In this document: piece after piece, positions 1-5,912 of the stretch
Numbering within the stretch: position 1 is the stretch's first letter
Layout: each line of letters begins with the position of its first letter
From: Burkholderiales bacterium
GTDB taxonomy: Bacteria > Pseudomonadota > Gammaproteobacteria > Burkholderiales > Burkholderiaceae_C
DNA length: 5,940 nt
Reading direction: 5' to 3'
Assembly: GCA_947450745.1 (NCBI GenBank)
Contig: CANFYD010000267.1
Location: 1-5,940 of the forward strand
Program-made: the position numbers and the translations under genes
The notes under the pieces: model-generated
Seen by the model: only the letters and a program-made list of their open reading frames with translations
Database searches by the model: none
What the model was told of the DNA's origin: nothing

Positions 1-1653
1 GGCGGCCATTGGGGGCTGGTGCCGGCGCTGCAAAAGCTGGCGCTGGCCGGCGACATCGAGGCCTGGAACCTGCCGCAGGGCGTGATCACCCATTTGTACC
101 GTGACATCGCCGCCGGCAAGCCCGGCCACCTCAGCCGCGTGGGGCTGGACACCTTTGTCGACCCGCGCTTGGGCGGCGGCGCGGTCAATGCGCGCAGCAC
201 CGAGGCGCTGGTGCGTTTGATGAACATCGACGGCGAGGACTACCTGTTCTACAAGGCCTTCCCCATCGACGTGGCGCTGCTGCGCGGCACCACCGCCGAC
301 GCCGACGGCAACATCACGATGGAGCGCGAGGCGCTGACGCTGGAGTCGCTGTCGATTGCGATGGCGGCTCGCAACAGCGGCGGCATCGTCATCGTGCAGG
401 TCGAGCGGCTGGCCGAGCGCGGCAGCCTGAACCCCCGGCAGGTCAAGATCCCCGGCATTCTGGTCGATGCGGTGGTGCTGAGCGAGCGGCCCGAATATCA
501 CTTGCAGACCTTTGCCGAGGCCTACAACCCGGCGTTTGCCGGCGAGCTGCGGGTGCCGCTGGCGGCGCTGGCCGCCATGGCGATGGGCTCGCGCAAGGTG
601 ATCGCCCGCCGCGCCGCGCTGGAGCTGAAGACGAACAGCGTCGTCAATCTGGGCATCGGCATGCCCGAGGGCGTGGCTGCGGTGGCGGCCGAGGAGCACC
701 TCACCGACCTGATCACGCTGACCGCCGAGCCCGGCGTGATCGGCGGCATTCCGGCCGGCGGCTTGAACTTTGGCGCGGCCACCAACCCGCAAGCCGTCAT
801 CGACCAGCCCTATCAATTCGACTTCTACGACGGCGGCGGGCTCGACCTGGCCGTGCTGGGCATGGCGCAGGTGGATGCGCAGGGCAATGTCAACGTCAGC
901 CGTTTCGGCACGCGCCTGGCCGGTGCTGGCGGCTTCATCAACATCAGCCAGAACGCCAAGAAGGTGGTGTTCGTCGGCAACTTTTTGGCCGACGGCGCGC
1001 CCAAGTTCGTGGCCCAGGTGGAGCAGCGCACCTTTTCCGGCCGCGAGGCGCTGCGGCGCGGGCAGGATTTGCTTTATGTGACCGAGCGCTGCGTTTTCAC
1101 GCTGGGCGAGGGCGGCTTGACCCTGACCGAAATCGCCCCCGGCCTGGACCTGCAGCGCGATGTGCTCGACCTGATGGGCTTTTGCCCGTTGCTGCCCGAG
1201 CCGCCGCGTCTGATGGAGGCGGCCTTGTTCGCGGAAGCCTCGCTGGGTTTGCGGGCCCGCTTGCTGATGCTGCCGCTGACCGAGCGCTTCACGCTGGACT
1301 TGGCCAAGCGGCAGTTGTTTCTCAACTTCGAGCGGCTGTCGGTACGCAGCCTGGACGATGTGGCAGCGATACGCGGCGAGGTCGAGCGCCGCCTGGCACC
1401 GCTGGGCTGCAAGGTCTGGGGCGTCGTCAATTACGACCATTTCTACCTCGACCCGCAAGTGGCCGATGCCTACGCGGAGATGGTCAGCGAGCTGTCCGAT
1501 CGCTTTTACGTCAACGTCACCCGCTACGGTGCGGCCGGTTTTGCACGCAGCCTGTTGGCTTCGGCCTTGACCGCTCGCGGCGTCGCGCCGCAGTTGTACG
1601 ACTCGGCACAGCAGGCAGCACAGCAAGCCACAGAGGGCCGGCTGCCCCGCTGA
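1..1653 (+). CDS. Acyl-CoA:acetate/3-ketoacid CoA-transferase (YdiF / propionate CoA-transferase type), 5' partial
   Basis: The enzyme moves coenzyme A between short-chain acyl-CoAs and free acids such as acetate, propionate, lactate or acetoacetate, in the cytoplasm. The frame is open from base 1 (GGHWGLVPALQKLALAG), upstream of the first ATG/GTG-type start, so the true start lies outside the window; 550 residues are visible. The first half shows blocks typical of the N-terminal CoA_trans domain: GGGAVNARSTE, DGEDYLFYKAFPIDVALLRG and TMEREALTLE. The second domain has NLGIGMPEGVA, followed by TAEPGVIGGIPAGG, whose Glu (codon at 727-729) matches the catalytic glutamate that forms the glutamyl-CoA thioester in this family. 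The usual family end, around GLDLQRDVLDLMGFCPLL, is followed by about 130 more residues (from about 1255) that classical propionate CoA-transferases lack. The stop TGA at 1651-1653 abuts the stop of the convergent lldD gene. The family is clear; the substrate is not. Confidence 0.9.
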   Translation, partial: GGHWGLVPALQKLALAGDIEAWNLPQGVITHLYRDIAAGKPGHLSRVGLDTFVDPRLGGGAVNARSTEALVRLMNIDGEDYLFYKAFPIDVALLRGTTADADGNITMEREALTLESLSIAMAARNSGGIVIVQVERLAERGSLNPRQVKIPGILVDAVVLSERPEYHLQTFAEAYNPAFAGELRVPLAALAAMAMGSRKVIARRAALELKTNSVVNLGIGMPEGVAAVAAEEHLTDLITLTAEPGVIGGIPAGGLNFGAATNPQAVIDQPYQFDFYDGGGLDLAVLGMAQVDAQGNVNVSRFGTRLAGAGGFINISQNAKKVVFVGNFLADGAPKFVAQVEQRTFSGREALRRGQDLLYVTERCVFTLGEGGLTLTEIAPGLDLQRDVLDLMGFCPLLPEPPRLMEAALFAEASLGLRARLLMLPLTERFTLDLAKRQLFLNFERLSVRSLDDVAAIRGEVERRLAPLGCKVWGVVNYDHFYLDPQVADAYAEMVSELSDRFYVNVTRYGAAGFARSLLASALTARGVAPQLYDSAQQAAQQATEGRLPR

Positions 1654-2814
1654 TCAGAGCCCCAGCTCTCGCAACGAGCCCGGCAGCAAGATGTTCTTGT
1701 CCACCGTCTGGATGTCGGTGTGGCCGCAAAAAGCCATCGTCACGTCCAGCTCCTTGCGGATGATTTCCAGGCATTGGGTGACGCCTGCCTCGCCCATGGC
1801 ACCCAGGCCGTACAAGAACGGCCGCCCGATCAAGGTGCCGCGCGCGCCCAGCGCCCAGGCCTTCAACACGTCTTGGCCGGAGCGTATGCCGCCGTCCATC
1901 CAGACCTCGATCTGCTTGCCGACTGCTTCGGCAATCGGCGGCAGCGCTTGAATCGAGCTGGGCGCGCCGTCCAATTGGCGGCCACCGTGGTTGGAGACGA
2001 TCAGCGCGTCGGCCCCGCTGTTGGCGGCCAGCCGTGCGTCTTCGACATCCATCACGCCTTTCAAGATCAGCTTGCCGCCCCAGCGCTTCTTGATCCACTC
2101 GATGTCGCTCCAATCGAGCTTGGGGTCGAACTGTTCACGCGTCCAGGCGCTCAGCGAGGACATGTCGCTGACGCCCTTGGCGTGGCCGATCAGGTTGCCA
2201 AAGCCGTGCCGCTTGGTGCCGGCCATGCCCAAACACCAGCGCGGCTTCATCATCAGGTTGAGGATGTTGGCCAGCGTCGGCTTGGGCGGCGCGGTCATGC
2301 CGTTCTTCAAATCCTTGTGGCGCTGCCCCAGCACTTGCAGGTCCAGCGTCAGCATCAGCGCCGTACAGCCGGCGGCCTTGGCCCGGTCCATCAAGCTGTC
2401 CATGAAGTCGCGGTCGCGCATCCAGTAGAGCTGGAACCAGAACGGCGCTTGGGTGGCGGCGGCAATGTCTTCGATCGAGCAGATGCTCATCGTCGACAAG
2501 GTGAACGGGATGCCGAACTTCTTGGCCGCCCGGGCCGCCAGCATTTCGCCGTCGGCATGCTGCATGCCGGTCAGGCCGGTGGGCGCGATGGCCACCGGCA
2601 TGGCGGCGTCTGCGCCGGCCATCTGGGTGCGCAGCGTGCGGTTTTCCATGTTCACCGCGACGCGCTGGCGCAGCTTGATGCGCTGAAAGTCGCTTTCGTT
2701 GGCGCGGTAGGTGCTTTCGGTCCAGGAGCCGGAGTCGGCATAGTCGTAGAACATGCGCGGCACGCGCTTCTTGGCCAACAGGCGCAGGTCTTCGATGCAG
2801 GTGATCACGGGCAT
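1654..2814 (-). CDS. lldD: FMN-dependent L-lactate dehydrogenase / 2-hydroxyacid oxidase (LldD family)
   Basis: The enzyme oxidises L-lactate to pyruvate with FMN. Family members usually pass electrons to the quinone pool at the inner membrane. The 386-residue length fits the family. Residues expected from glycolate oxidase can be placed: Tyr25 in FYDYADSG, Tyr130 in FQLYW, Asp158 and Arg165 in LTLDLQVLGQRHKDLKNG, the FMN-contacting Lys252 in LILKG, and the active-site signature SNHGGRQ at 274-280 with catalytic His276 and substrate-binding Arg279. A phosphate-binding MDGGIRSGQD follows at 306-315, then GRPFLYG. The frame stays open for 129 codons upstream, but that stretch only translates the intergenic repeats. 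The start at 2814 (MPVITCIEDL) is chosen because GGAGA (2820-2824) lies 5 nt upstream and family homology begins there. A relative acting on another 2-hydroxyacid (mandelate, glycolate) cannot be excluded, though the LDLQVLGQRHKDLKNGMT block is what I associate with LldD. Confidence 0.9.
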   Translation of the reverse strand: MPVITCIEDLRLLAKKRVPRMFYDYADSGSWTESTYRANESDFQRIKLRQRVAVNMENRTLRTQMAGADAAMPVAIAPTGLTGMQHADGEMLAARAAKKFGIPFTLSTMSICSIEDIAAATQAPFWFQLYWMRDRDFMDSLMDRAKAAGCTALMLTLDLQVLGQRHKDLKNGMTAPPKPTLANILNLMMKPRWCLGMAGTKRHGFGNLIGHAKGVSDMSSLSAWTREQFDPKLDWSDIEWIKKRWGGKLILKGVMDVEDARLAANSGADALIVSNHGGRQLDGAPSSIQALPPIAEAVGKQIEVWMDGGIRSGQDVLKAWALGARGTLIGRPFLYGLGAMGEAGVTQCLEIIRKELDVTMAFCGHTDIQTVDKNILLPGSLRELGL

Positions 2815-2819
2815 GTAGT

Positions 2820-2824
2820 TCTCC
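2820..2824 (-). promoter_or_regulatory. Ribosome binding site of lldD
   Basis: On the minus strand GGAGA stands 5 nt before the ATG at 2814 (CGGAGAACTAC-ATG). It decides the start of lldD against the much longer open frame that continues into the repeats. It is the clearest Shine-Dalgarno sequence among the gene starts visible in this window. Confidence 0.75.
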
Positions 2825-2883
2825 GATATTGTTTTGTTGGCCCGAATGCTAGGGCAGGCCAGCCCCACCCGGCCGGAGAAATC

Positions 2884-2900
2884 TTCACCCCCGAGGTGAA
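2884..2900. promoter_or_regulatory. Short inverted repeat in the lldD leader, possible operator
   Basis: TTCACC (2884-2889) and GGTGAA (2895-2900) are perfect 6-bp inverted arms around a 5-nt spacer. They lie 70-86 nt upstream of the lldD start, where an operator for a dimeric regulator or a promoter element might be expected. I could not place convincing -10 and -35 boxes between it and the gene, and I cannot match it to a named operator. It could be chance. Confidence 0.3.
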
Positions 2901-2990
2901 AAATCCTCCGCGACGCTCGCGTTTGGGCGCTGGCGCGACGGCCGTTGGCGCGGCCGGTTGCTGGGAATTGGTGGCCGGCGGAGAAAGCTC

Positions 2991-3006
2991 GCGGGTCATG
3001 ACCCGC
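2991..3006. repeat. REP-like palindrome, forward copy 1
   Basis: GCGGGTCATGACCCGC is a perfect 16-nt palindrome, followed by CCTACGGGG. The same 16-mer recurs unchanged at 3142-3157 and 3291-3306. Confidence 0.8.
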
Positions 3007-3066
3007 CCTACGGGGCAACACGGGCATGGGTCGATTTCCCGGCCCCGCGCGTTCCGATTTCGTAGG

Positions 3067-3082
3067 GCGGGTCGCGACCCGC
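3067..3082. repeat. REP-like palindrome, reverse copy 1
   Basis: GCGGGTCGCGACCCGC is a perfect palindrome preceded by CGTAGG. It is the inverted partner of the copy at 2991-3006. The related copy in unit 2 (3216-3231) has centre GA instead of GC, which leaves a two-base mismatch at the axis. Confidence 0.75.
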
Positions 3083-3141
3083 GTCAGCCGTGCCAAATGA
3101 CGCGTCTGTTTCGAGGGCCCGGTGGCCGGCGGAGAAAGCCC

Positions 3142-3157
3142 GCGGGTCATGACCCGC
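3142..3157. repeat. REP-like palindrome, forward copy 2
   Basis: This 16-mer is identical to the copy at 2991-3006. The flank reads CCGACGGG, one base different from CCTACGGG in the other two forward copies. Confidence 0.8.
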
Positions 3158-3215
3158 CCGACGGGCAACACGGGCATGGGTCGATTTCCCGGCCCGCCCA
3201 TTCTGACTTTGTAGG

Positions 3216-3231
3216 GCGGGTCGAGACCCGC
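3216..3231. repeat. REP-like palindrome, reverse copy 2
   Basis: GCGGGTCGAGACCCGC is preceded by GTAGG. It is a near-palindrome with 7-bp arms and the central two bases unpaired. It is the inverted partner of the forward copy at 3142-3157. Confidence 0.75.
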
Positions 3232-3290
3232 GTCAGCCTGGCCAAATGACGCGTCTGTTTAACCTGTCCGGTGGCCGGGGGAGAACGCTC

Positions 3291-3306
3291 GCGGGTCATG
3301 ACCCGC
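3291..3306. repeat. REP-like palindrome, forward copy 3 (truncated unit)
   Basis: This is the last copy of the 16-mer. Its unit stops after CCTACGGG, and the lysR stop codon follows at 3321. No reverse partner exists for it, so the third unit is cut short at the gene boundary. Confidence 0.8.
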
Positions 3307-3320
3307 CCTACGGGCCGAAG

Positions 3321-4211
3321 CTAATCGAGCGTCAAGCCGGCGCAATGGCGGCGCAGCCAGCCGCAAAAGTCCGCCGCTGCCGGGCTGGCGCTGTGTTGCA
3401 CGGCGCCGTAATGCTTTTGCGCCGGCACCTCAAGTGCAAACAGGCGGCGCAGCTCACCGCTGCGCAGCATGGGCGCGGCCAAGCTGGGCCGGCCCAGCGC
3501 CACGCCCTGGCCGCAGGCCGCCGCTTGCAGCGTCAGGCCCAGGTCCACATAACGGGTGCCCCGGCCCGGCTCTGGCCAATCCAGCCCGGCCGCGCGCAGC
3601 CACGGCGTCCACGGCTCCAGCGGTGTGCGCAGCAACTGGAAGCGGGCCAGGTCGGCCGGCAGCTGCGGCTGGCCCAAGCGAGCCAGCAGCGCTGGTGCGG
3701 CCATCGGCGTCACCACGTCGAACAGCAGCACCTGCTCGGGCTCCACCTCGCCGTTGCGGATCTCCACATCGGCGGCGGGCGCGCTGTCATCCAGGAACGG
3801 CGTGCTCAGCAGCAGCTCCAGCTCCAGCTCCGGGTGGCTGGCCTCGAAGGCGGGCAGGGCGGGCACCAGAATCTGCCGCGCAAACGTGGGCGGCGCGGTG
3901 ATGCGCAGGCGCTCCTGGCGCTGTGCGCTGCGCTGGTGAAAGGGCACGGCCGTCAGCAAGGCCAGCGCCGCCCGCACCTGTTCCAGATATTCCTTGCCGG
4001 CTGCAGTCAAGCCCAGCGGCTTGATGTGGCGCAGCAGCAGCGGCAAGCCGAGCAAATCCTCCAGCGTGCTGATGCGCTTGCTGATGGCGCTGGCGGTGAC
4101 ATTCAACTCGTCCGCCGCCCGCTCCAGCCCGCCCAGGCGCGCGGCGGCCTCAAAGGCGCGCAGCCCGTCGATCGAGGGGAAGCGCAGCGTGCTGGTCGGG
4201 GGGAGGTTCAT
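3321..4211 (-). CDS. LysR-family transcriptional regulator (GcvA-like)
   Basis: This is a 296-residue DNA-binding regulator of usual LysR length. The N-terminal winged helix-turn-helix spans about residues 13-72: GLRAFEAAARLGGLERAADELN, with the recognition part VTASAISKRISTLEDLLGLPLLLR at 38-61 and the wing GLTAAGKEYL. From about residue 100 (RLRITAPPTFARQILVPALPAF) a periplasmic-binding-type effector domain runs to the end; DVEIRNG and YVDLGLTLQAAACGQGVALG are typical GcvA-type segments. The ATG at 4211 lacks a clear Shine-Dalgarno sequence, and an in-frame TGA nine codons upstream rules out a longer ATG or GTG start. The dinB stop lies only 40 nt upstream on the same strand, so the gene may depend on dinB transcription or on a promoter inside dinB. 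LysR regulators usually control a divergent neighbour, and none is present here. Target and effector are unknown. Confidence 0.88.
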   Translation of the reverse strand: MNLPPTSTLRFPSIDGLRAFEAAARLGGLERAADELNVTASAISKRISTLEDLLGLPLLLRHIKPLGLTAAGKEYLEQVRAALALLTAVPFHQRSAQRQERLRITAPPTFARQILVPALPAFEASHPELELELLLSTPFLDDSAPAADVEIRNGEVEPEQVLLFDVVTPMAAPALLARLGQPQLPADLARFQLLRTPLEPWTPWLRAAGLDWPEPGRGTRYVDLGLTLQAAACGQGVALGRPSLAAPMLRSGELRRLFALEVPAQKHYGAVQHSASPAAADFCGWLRRHCAGLTLD

Positions 4212-4251
4212 CGCGGCAAGTTCGTTTTCAGGCAGTCAATCAAACATGAAG

Positions 4252-5589
4252 TCAAAACAAGCTGAGATTTTCTGGCGGCAGCGGGGCGGCCACGCCGTTG
4301 GGGTGATCGCCCAATCCCTGCGCCTGGCTCAACTTGCGGCCTCTGCGGCTGCTGGAGGTCGTCAGTGCCTCGCCCGGCTTACTCAAGCCGCCAACCCGCA
4401 CGCCCAGCAGCCGGATGCGCTTGTCCAGCGGCACCCGCTTCAAACAAGCCCCGGCGGCGCGGCGAATGTCCTGCGCGTCCTGCGTCGGCAGGTCCAGCGT
4501 CAGGTCGCGCGTCACCGTGTGAAAGCCTTCAAACCGCAGCTTCAGGCCAATCGTGCGGCCCAGGTAGCCCTTGCGCGTCAGGTCGCCGGCCAACTGCTCG
4601 CACAAGCGGGTGAAGATGGCGCTCAGCGCGGCCCGGTCATGCACCGCGTGCAAGTCGTGCTCAAAGGTGGTTTCGCGGCTGATGCTGACCGGCTCGCTGT
4701 GCGTCACCAGCGGGCGGTTGTCGCGGCCGTGCGCCGCCTCGTGCAGCCAGGCACCAAAGCTCTTGCCGAACTGCTGCAACAGCAGCAGCGGGTCAGCGGC
4801 GGCCAAATGCGCCACCGTTTCAATCCCCAGCTCGTTCAGCTTGGCGCCCGCCTTCGGGCCGATGCCGTTGATCTTGCGCACCGGCAGCGGCCAGATGCGC
4901 GTTTCGATCTCGGCCGCCATCAGCAGCGTGATGCCGTCCGGCTTGTCCAGCTCGGAGGCAATCTTGGACAACAGCTTGTTCGGCGTGATGCCGATCGAGC
5001 AAGTCAGCCCGGTGGCGCGCAGCACGTTGTTCTTGATCTCCCGCGCCACCGCCCGCAAGCCGCCCAGCGGGTCGTGCCCCACCGGTTCGCGGATGCCGGC
5101 CACATCGCTGAGGTCGATATAAATCTCGTCGATGCCCCGGTCCTCGATCACCGGCGCCACCTCGGCCACCGCCGCCTTGAACAGATGGGAGTAATGCCGG
5201 TAGGAATCGAAATCGGTCGGCAGCAGGATGGCGTCCGGTGCCCGCAGCGCCGCCTTCATCATGCCCATGCCAGAGAACACGCCCAGGTCGCGCGCCGCGT
5301 AAGTGGAGGTGGTGATCACGCCCCGGCCGGTGTAGTCCCGCAGCCGGGCATACACGCGGGTGCCGTCCGCCAAGGTCTTGGGCTCATGCATGCGCCGCCC
5401 GCCAATCACCACCGCTTGGCCCTTCAGGTCCGGGTAGCGCAGCAGTTCCACCGACGCATAAAACGCGTCCATGTCCAGATGCGCAATCAAACGCTCGGGC
5501 AGGGCGGGTGCGGTGGTAATGGCCGCAGTTGGGGCAGCGGTGGGTGCGGCGGTGGGTGCAGCGGTGAGGGGCGGGGCCATTGGGGGCAT
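4252..5589 (-). CDS. dinB: DNA polymerase IV, Y-family translesion polymerase
   Basis: This is an error-prone polymerase that copies past damaged bases in the cytoplasm. Of 445 residues, catalysis maps to Asp39 (HLDMDAFYASVE, with Tyr44 at the steric-gate position) and to Asp154-Glu155 in RGIDEIYIDLS. ITPNKLLSKIASELDKPDG (201-219) is the conserved palm block, VRKINGIGPKAGAKLNELGI (237-256) the helix-hairpin-helix thumb, and about 300-405 the little finger. The C-terminus NLSLF (441-445) resembles the beta-clamp motif QLSLF with Gln replaced by Asn. Compared with E. coli Pol IV there are about 20 extra residues after VIGG (about 65-88), and Ser/Leu-Asp-Glu reads Gly-Ile-Asp-Glu. The N-terminus (1-30) is a low-complexity tail with repeated TAAP. 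An in-frame TAG two codons above the ATG at 5589 bars a longer protein. Starts at 5580 (ATG) or at Leu34 (TTG) are possible because none has a good ribosome site. I found no LexA-like box upstream. Confidence 0.93.
   Translation of the reverse strand: MPPMAPPLTAAPTAAPTAAPTAAITTAPALPERLIAHLDMDAFYASVELLRYPDLKGQAVVIGGRRMHEPKTLADGTRVYARLRDYTGRGVITTSTYAARDLGVFSGMGMMKAALRAPDAILLPTDFDSYRHYSHLFKAAVAEVAPVIEDRGIDEIYIDLSDVAGIREPVGHDPLGGLRAVAREIKNNVLRATGLTCSIGITPNKLLSKIASELDKPDGITLLMAAEIETRIWPLPVRKINGIGPKAGAKLNELGIETVAHLAAADPLLLLQQFGKSFGAWLHEAAHGRDNRPLVTHSEPVSISRETTFEHDLHAVHDRAALSAIFTRLCEQLAGDLTRKGYLGRTIGLKLRFEGFHTVTRDLTLDLPTQDAQDIRRAAGACLKRVPLDKRIRLLGVRVGGLSKPGEALTTSSSRRGRKLSQAQGLGDHPNGVAAPLPPENLSLF
5521..5565 (-). 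repeat. 12-bp tandem repeat coding TAAP units at the DinB N-terminus
   Basis: About four 12-nt units, varying around GGGTGCGGCGGT on the plus strand (most regular at 5530-5565), encode Thr-Ala-Ala-Pro at residues 9-12, 13-16 and 17-20 and Thr-Ala-Ala-Ile at 21-24. The period is a multiple of three, so copy-number change would lengthen or shorten the tail without shifting frame. The tail lies ahead of the polymerase core, which starts near residue 33. Confidence 0.65.
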
Positions 5590-5608
5590 AGGCTATTGTC
5601 GGCGACGG

Positions 5609-5631
5609 GGTGGGCGAAGGCTTCGCCCACC
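5609..5631. repeat. Strong inverted repeat (hairpin) between yoeB and dinB
   Basis: GGTGGGCGAAG (5609-5619) and CTTCGCCCACC (5621-5631) are perfect 11-nt inverted arms around one base. A real RNA stem would pair about 9 bp with a 5-nt loop. It lies 23 nt past the toxin stop and 19 nt before the dinB ATG. On the minus strand it is followed by a GC-rich stretch with no T-tract, so it is not a standard intrinsic terminator. It could weaken read-through from the toxin operon, protect the toxin mRNA 3' end, or be a dispersed extragenic repeat. Confidence 0.6.
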
Positions 5632-5654
5632 GCGACCCTTTCAGCTCTGCACCG

Positions 5655-5912
5655 TCAGTAATGATCCCGGCACTGGGCAATCAGCAAACAATCGCCGTCC
5701 ACCGCGTAGACCAGCCGGTGCGTGTCGTCGATCCGCCGTGACCAGAACCCAGCGAGTTGGTGCTTCAGCGGCTCCGGCTTGCCGATGCCCTCGAACGGTG
5801 CCCGCTGCATGTCGCGCAGCAGGTCGTTGATGCGCTTCAGCGTCTTTTCACGATCTTGCCCCTGCCAGTAGACGTACTGCGCCCAAGCGGTCTCGTCAAA
5901 CTTGATCTGCAT
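5655..5912 (-). CDS. yoeB: YoeB-type mRNA endonuclease toxin (Txe/YoeB family)
   Basis: YoeB toxins bind the ribosome and cut mRNA in the A site during translation. The 85-residue product matches my memory of E. coli YoeB (84 residues) along its whole length: YWQGQDREKTLKRINDLL, RAPFEGIGKPEPLKHQLAGF, WSRRIDDTHRLVYAVDGD and the C-terminus CRDHY. The catalytic residues of E. coli YoeB (Glu46, Arg65, His83, Tyr84) correspond to Glu47, Arg66, His84 and Tyr85 here, so the toxin looks intact. The ATG at 5912 lies within the antitoxin gene (17-nt overlap) and has no convincing ribosome site. That fits translational coupling, which would keep antitoxin in excess. Family members are autoregulated by the toxin-antitoxin complex at a promoter upstream of the antitoxin, outside this window. 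dinB follows 65 nt downstream on the same strand. Confidence 0.95.
   Translation of the reverse strand: MQIKFDETAWAQYVYWQGQDREKTLKRINDLLRDMQRAPFEGIGKPEPLKHQLAGFWSRRIDDTHRLVYAVDGDCLLIAQCRDHY

Larger units (their letters stand above)
2970..3316. repeat. Tandem array of about 150-bp units carrying paired REP-like palindromes (BIME-like)
   Basis: Two complete units and one truncated unit follow each other: 2970-3120 (151 nt), 3121-3269 (149 nt) and 3270-3316 (47 nt). Each opens with GGTGGCCGG and a purine-rich stretch. A forward palindrome GCGGGTCATGACCCGC comes next (2991-3006, 3142-3157, 3291-3306), followed by CCTACGGG or a one-base variant. A shared middle, CACGGGCATGGGTCGATTTC, leads to an inverted copy of the palindrome (3067-3082, 3216-3231) preceded by GTAGGGC. 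Units close with CCAAATGACGCGTCTGTTT. Forward and reverse elements are nearly perfect inverted copies of each other (20 of 22 positions in unit 1), so single-stranded DNA or RNA could fold at two scales. This is the layout of REP pairs (BIMEs). No REP-associated transposase is in the window. The array fills the space between lysR and the lldD leader and may affect read-through, but no T-tract follows any hairpin. Confidence 0.85.

Noticed and set aside
2830..2870. Sigma-70 promoter for lldD (TAGCAT as -10)
   Set aside because: No acceptable -35 sits at the right distance upstream, and the region is too GC-rich to choose one.
2865..2900. A degenerate fourth repeat unit upstream of the array
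   Set aside because: Only a short GGCCGG/GAGAAA resemblance to the unit start is present. The palindrome and spacer are absent.
2815..3201. A 129-codon N-terminal extension of the lldD frame
   Set aside because: It translates the repeat array and leader only. A good ribosome site and family homology both point to the ATG at 2814.
1720..3249. A 509-codon open frame on the plus strand
   Set aside because: It is antisense to lldD and then runs through the repeats. The product is His/Gln/Arg/Ala-rich with no recognisable domain, typical of a shadow frame in GC-rich DNA.
2970..3316. CRISPR array
   Set aside because: There are too few units, the repeats are palindromic and alternate in direction, and the segments between them are themselves conserved and not unique spacers.
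5609..5631. Rho-independent terminator for yoeB
   Set aside because: The stem is strong, but no T-tract follows on the minus strand, so I list it only as an inverted repeat.
5590..5660. LexA (SOS) box before dinB
   Set aside because: No CTGT-N8-ACAG or close variant could be found in the gap.
3246..5661. Two long plus-strand frames antisense to lysR and dinB
   Set aside because: Both lie opposite well-supported genes and give low-complexity Gln/Arg/Ala-rich translations with no family features.
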